From positions 1,054,001 through 1,118,000 of the forward strand of contig CAVQQQ010000002.1 in the NCBI GenBank assembly GCA_963715025.1: a stretch of DNA of 64,000 nt, written 5' to 3'. A program made the position numbers and the translations under genes. Shown piece after piece: positions 59,806 through 64,000 of this stretch. The notes under the pieces were generated by a model. The model made no database searches. It was not told where the DNA came from and saw nothing but the letters and a program-made list of their open reading frames with translations. Position 1 is the stretch's first letter. Every line of letters begins with the position of its first letter. Source of the stretch: DASSJT01 sp963715025. GTDB lineage: Bacteria > Actinomycetota > Actinomycetes > Actinomycetales > Dermatophilaceae.

Positions 59806-62800
59806 TCAGGCCGCGGCGTAGCGCGGTGCCATCGACTCCATCTGCTCGATCACGAGCTTGATGGCCTCGGGCTGCTTGTCCGGCGGGTACTTGTTCAGCA
59901 CGAGCAGGCGCTTGATCGACGACCGCAGCTTGGCGCGCACGTCATCCCTCACGGTCCAGTCGGTCTTGATGTCGCGTCGCATGATTGCCAGCAGCTGCCG
60001 GGCGATCTTGGCGAGTACCTCGTCGCCCATCAACTCCACCGCAGACTCGTTCTGCGAAACCGCGTCGTAGAACGCCAGTTCGTCCTGCTCCAGGGGCGGG
60101 TTGAACTTCTTTCCACGCTCCGATTCGGCCTTCAGGTCGTTCGCCATCGCGATCAGCTCGGCGATGACCTCAGCCGACGTGAGCTGCTGGTTCGTGTACT
60201 TGCGCATCAGCTCGCGTCAAGCCGCTCGGAGAAGGCCCGCTGCCGCACCAGGCTGGTGCCGGCCACTCGCGCGGACTCCTCCATGAGCAGGTCGCGCAGC
60301 GCCTCGATGGCCAGGTGCGGGTTGGCGGCGCTCTGGGCGCGTGGCGGCGAAGTCGGGCCCGAGGTCCATCAGGCTCGGCTTGTCCATGCCGGCCGCCTGG
60401 TAGATGTCGACGATCTCGCCGGACTCCGTCGACTTCGCCACGAGCTGGCTCAGCAGACGGGCGATGTCCTCCGGCACCGGCTCGCCGCGCGACTGTCGCT
60501 CCTGGGCGTCGAACTTTCCCATGTAGACGCGGACTTCCTCGTAGAACCGCACGTCCGGGCGAAGGTGCTCGAGCGTCTGGCTCCCGGAGCAGAGCGCCCA
60601 GGCCCGGGCCAGCTGGCCGCTCAGCTTCCGATAACGGTCGGCCAGGGTCTCCTCGCCTTCGGCCACGTCGTTCCCCGGGGTCGACGGCTCGCGCAGGTAG
60701 TTGGTCATCGCCAGCGCTGCCCGCATCCACGACTTCGGCCCGCCGTCGAGCGGCCGCCTTCCAGTTGTACCCGGCGCACAGCCCGGCGAGGGCCCCGACG
60801 AGTTCCTCCGTCAGCACGACCGCCTCGTCGATGCTCCGGCCCATCGGCCGGCTCTCCTGGTCCCCCGGGCTGTACTCCGCCAGCGCCTTGTTGAGGTTGT
60901 CCGCCAGCGGCGCGTAGGCCACGAGAAGGCCGTCGGCCTTGCCGCGGAAGGTCCGGTTCACGCGGGCCAGGGTCTGCATCAAGCAGGGCGCCCTTGAGCG
61001 GCCGGTCGAGGTAGAGCGTGTGCAGCGGCGGCGAGTCGATACCCGGTCAGCATCATGTCCTTGACGATGACGATCTCGAGCTCGTCGTCGACCTCGCGCA
61101 GCCGCTCCTTGATCGCCTTGTTCGCCGAGTCCCGCCGCACATGGGCGGCGATCAGCGGCGGGTCCTGTGGCGTGCCGCTGTAGACGACCTTGATCTTCCC
61201 CTTCTCGATCGCCCTCGCGTGCCAGTCCGGGCGCAGCTTGACGATCTCGGCATAGAGGTTCGCGCAGATCTCGCGCGTCGCCACCGACGATCAGCGCCTT
61301 GCCGGGCGCCTCGATGAACTGCACCATCTGGCTGCGCCGGTTCTCCCAGTGCGTCGACGATGTCCTGCGCCAGCGCCGCCAGGCGCGCCGGCGCGCCGTA
61401 GACGGCGTTGATCACCGCGACGCTCTTCTCGATCCGCTCCCGCTCGGCGACGTCGAGCCCGACGGCGACCTCGTCCGCGGCGGCGTCGATGTCCTCCTCC
61501 GTGACGTCCGGCGCGAGCCCCACCTTGATCAGCCGCGGCTCGAAGTAGACCGGCACGGTCGCCCCGTCGGCCACGGCCCGGGTCAGGTCGTAGATGTCGA
61601 TGTAGCTGCCGAAGACCTGCTGGGTGTCGCGCTCGGCGAAGGAGATCGGCGTTCCGGTGAAGGCGATCAGGGTGGCGTTCGGCAGCGCATCGCGAAGATG
61701 CCGGGCGTAGCCGTCGAGGTCGTCGTAGTGGCTGCGGTGCGCCTCGTCCACGACCACGATGATGTTGCGCCGGTCGGACAGCAGCGGGTGCTCGACGCCG
61801 GACTCGCGCTCGGCCTGGCTGCGACCGAACTTCTGCAGCGTCGTGAAGTAGATGCCGCCCGTGACCCGTGACGTCAGCTCCTCGCGCAGCGCACTGCGAG
61901 TCCTGATCTGCACCGGCTTCTCGGGCAGCAGCAGGCTCCGGTTGAACGTGTCGAACAGCTGCCCGTCGAGCTCGGTCCGGTCGGTGATCACCACGATCGT
62001 CGGGTTCGAGCAGCTTGGGATGGCGCATCACCCGGTTGGCGTACAGCTCCATCTCCATGGACTTGCCCGAGCCCTGGGTGTGCCAGACGACGCCCGCCTT
62101 GCCGTTGCTCTGCACGGCCTGGACGGTGCTACCCACCGCCTTGGTCACGGCGAAGTACTGGTGGGGCTTGGCGATCCGCTTCTGGAGACCTTCCGGCCCT
62201 TGGTCGAATGCCGTGAAGTCGCGCAGCAGTTGAAGGAACCTCTCGAGGTTGAAGACCCCGTCGATGAGGAACTCCAGCCCGGTGCCCAGGTGGCCGTCAC
62301 CCGACTCGACGACTGTGGTAATCGGCTTGCCGTCGTCGTCGACGTTCCAGGGCGAGAAGTGGTTCAGCGGCGTGAACGGCGTGCCGTACTTCGCGAACAG
62401 GCCGTCACTGATGACCGACAGCAGGCAGAACCGGAACGCCATCGGGAACTCGCGGACGTACGTCTCGATCTGCGCATGCGCGGCGCTCACGTCGGCCTTC
62501 TCGGAGCCGGCCCTCTTGAGCTCGATGACCACGAGCGGCAACCCGTTGACGTAGAGCACGATGTCGAAGCGCCGCTCGTGCTCGCCCGCACGGACGGTCA
62601 CCTGGTTGACCGCGAGGTACTCGTTCTCCTCGACTCGCTCGCCCAGCAGCCGGATCGTCGGGGTCTGCTCGACCCCGTCGGAGTCGATGTAGGTGATGCC
62701 GCGGTAGCCGTGCACCAGGTACTCGTGGATCCGGTGGTTCTCGGTCAGGGCGTCCTGCGACTTCGGCGACAGGATGTCGGCCAGCGCCTGCTGAAGGTAT

Positions 62801-62997
62801 GGCGTCGGCACCGAGGGGTTCAGCCGGACCATCGCCTGACGGGCGCGGCTCGGAATGCTGGGATCGGCCCAGGACTCGCGCTCGCCGGACCCCGGGGCGA
62901 TCTCGCTGCCGTGCAACGGTTTCCACTCCCGCTCGGCGAGCGCCTCGAGAGCCAGTTGCTCCCACTGGCCCTCGTTGAACCCGTCGATGCCTCCCAT
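59806..62997 (-). pseudogene. hsdR: Type I restriction subunit R, eight frameshifts
   Basis: ATG 62997 overlaps the hsdS stop (TAATG). The correct protein runs through shifting frames: GFNEGQWEQLALEALAEREW, the nuclease motif RFDIVLYVNGLPLVVIELKR, Walker A VVWHTQGSGKSMEMELYANR, then (+1 near 62001) IVVITDRTELDGQLF and VVDEAHRSHYDDL, LIAFTGTPI. Further +1 shifts occur near 61357, 61288, 61041, 60980, 60760 and 60341, and one base is missing near 60213. The last piece is RKYTNQQLTSAEVIAELIAM to the stop at 59806. Correcting all eight gives 1061 residues, a normal HsdR length. Either dead or badly sequenced. Confidence 0.85.
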
Positions 62998-64000
62998 TAC
63001 ACCACCCCCTCGACAGCCTTCTCCGCGTCCTTGACGCGCACCTTCCCCGACATCAGCAGCGGCAACAACGCATCCCGCGTCTCGCCAAGCACTGCGTTCT
63101 CATCGCGACTTGGCACGGACGATGCCCATGCAGGCTCGCGACCTCGCACTGCCGAGTGCTTCTCGTTCGGGTCGCTCGGGTGGCAGCCTCGAGCATCAGC
63201 CGCTTGAGGTTCGCCATACTGATCTTGGGTTGGACGGCTCCTGTGACCAGCGGCAGCACGTTGCTGCGCTCAAGCGCCAGCCGCAATACCGTCCGTCGAG
63301 ACGCCACGCCCCGTCAGCACGTGTGCGTGGTTGTTCACCCACGCCGGTCCGACCAGATGCACTGGACGACCGGACGACCCGTCATCGCGCACCACGGAGC
63401 CGTCCTCGCCCGCACGAGGACGCGCGGCTCATCGAGCAACGCCCTGTCGACATGGCCAACGACGCCGGCGGCACCGTAGTAGGCGGCGACACCCACGCGC
63501 GCTGCTCGCTCGTTGCGCAGACCGGGGCACGCGCAGCCTGTTGTGGAATTCGGCCACGTTCCGCCAAGCAACACGTCCAGGCGGCCTTCTGCGGCGATGG
63601 CGGCCCCAAACAGGGCGTCGGGCAAGCCGCTCTGCCGTCGCGACCAAGTCCATGTTGGCGGCGATCTTGTCGTCGAGCGCCCCCAACACCTCCGCAATCG
63701 CCTGCTGTTCATGGACGAGCGGGCATCGGGATCGCAGTGCAGCGCCTTGGCGACTCCGAGTAGTGACATGGTCTGCTGAACCGCGCCATGCGCGATGAGC
63801 GATCGTGTCCGCTGCGGCAGCCTCGTGAGCAGTAAGTGAAGCTACCGCGGGTTCAGACCCAGGACCGCACGCGTGATCGACATCTGGCTGGTATGCCACG
63901 AGCGCGAATCGACATCGGGTGATCACGAGCCGCTCGGCCGCGGTTCCTGCGGCAACGGTCACGACGTCGCCTCGGGTCGCGAGCGTCCGACTTGCGGACG
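62997..64000 (-). pseudogene. hsdS: Type I restriction specificity subunit S, multiple frameshifts, partial
   Basis: It runs off the right edge. Pieces in order on the minus strand are GDVVTVAAGTAAERLVITRC, a frame with SWHTSQMSITRAVLGLNPR (TAG follows in that frame), and the conserved central helix LVHEQQAIAEVLGALDDKIA with ANMDLVATAERLA. Then come RALLDEPRVLV, HLVGPAWVNNHAHVLTGRG, LERSNVLPLVTGAVQPKISM then ANLKRLM, and finally DENAVLGETRDALLPLLMSG with KVRVKDAEKAVEGVV to the stop at 62997. These match two target-recognition domains and both conserved regions of HsdS. At least five frame changes are needed. hsdM, expected upstream, is outside the window. Confidence 0.75.

Overview
The window is high-GC actinobacterial DNA. 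Gene content and protein similarity suggest a member of the Micrococcales, with Intrasporangiaceae the best guess; this is an inference from recognition, since no search was run. Supporting signs are a protocatechuate pca operon, a gluABCD-type amino-acid transporter, a LexA box of the TCGAAC-N4-GTTCGA type, and many start codons lying 6-8 nt after a TANNNT -10 box (leaderless mRNAs).

Layout. 1-15.4 kb is a loosely packed block of stress, envelope and metabolic genes: acyltransferase, SCP2 and glycogen-debranching-like pair, metallo-hydrolase, DUF1269, SDR, Ser/Thr kinase, LapA, fatty acid desaturase, DUF389. Between them lie relics of an arylsulfatase, an amino-acid permease and an ECF sigma factor, each broken or with its middle deleted. 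15.4-18.8 kb is a glutamate-type ABC importer. 18.8-29 kb is core: a menaquinone-type methyltransferase with a membrane partner, a broken cupredoxin, tRNA-Asn, dnaG, dgt, ydeI, dusB, sseA. 28.3-33.7 kb is a signalling block: SigE-type sigma with a membrane partner, a DesK/DesR-like two-component system, and an ABC-2 exporter. 33.9-43 kb holds glyS, a Zur-controlled znuA-znuC-znuB-zur operon (znuA and znuC carry single-base frameshifts), a SulP transporter, uppS-recO, and a LexA-boxed alkB.

43.9-53.9 kb is an aromatic-catabolism locus on the minus strand: pcaH-pcaG-pcaB-pcaD-(pcaC remnant)-pcaF-pcaI-pcaJ-iclR, then an aryl-aldehyde dehydrogenase and pobA. It would convert aromatic aldehydes and 4-hydroxybenzoate through protocatechuate to succinyl-CoA and acetyl-CoA, but pcaC has lost its catalytic part and pobA is frameshifted. 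54.0-59.1 kb carries leuA with a candidate leucine leader peptide, small genes and an acyl-CoA dehydrogenase. 59.2-64 kb is a defence-type segment: a Phd/RelE toxin-antitoxin pair and a type I restriction locus (hsdS, hsdR) riddled with frameshifts and running off the right edge.

Two cross-cutting observations stand out. The heptamer GGCATAC/GTATGCC occurs 27 times between 15.4 and 59.1 kb but only once in each flank, where the broken genes concentrate. And nearly all frameshifts in hsdR, znuA, znuC and pobA are +1 insertions, so assembly error must be excluded before any of these genes is called dead.
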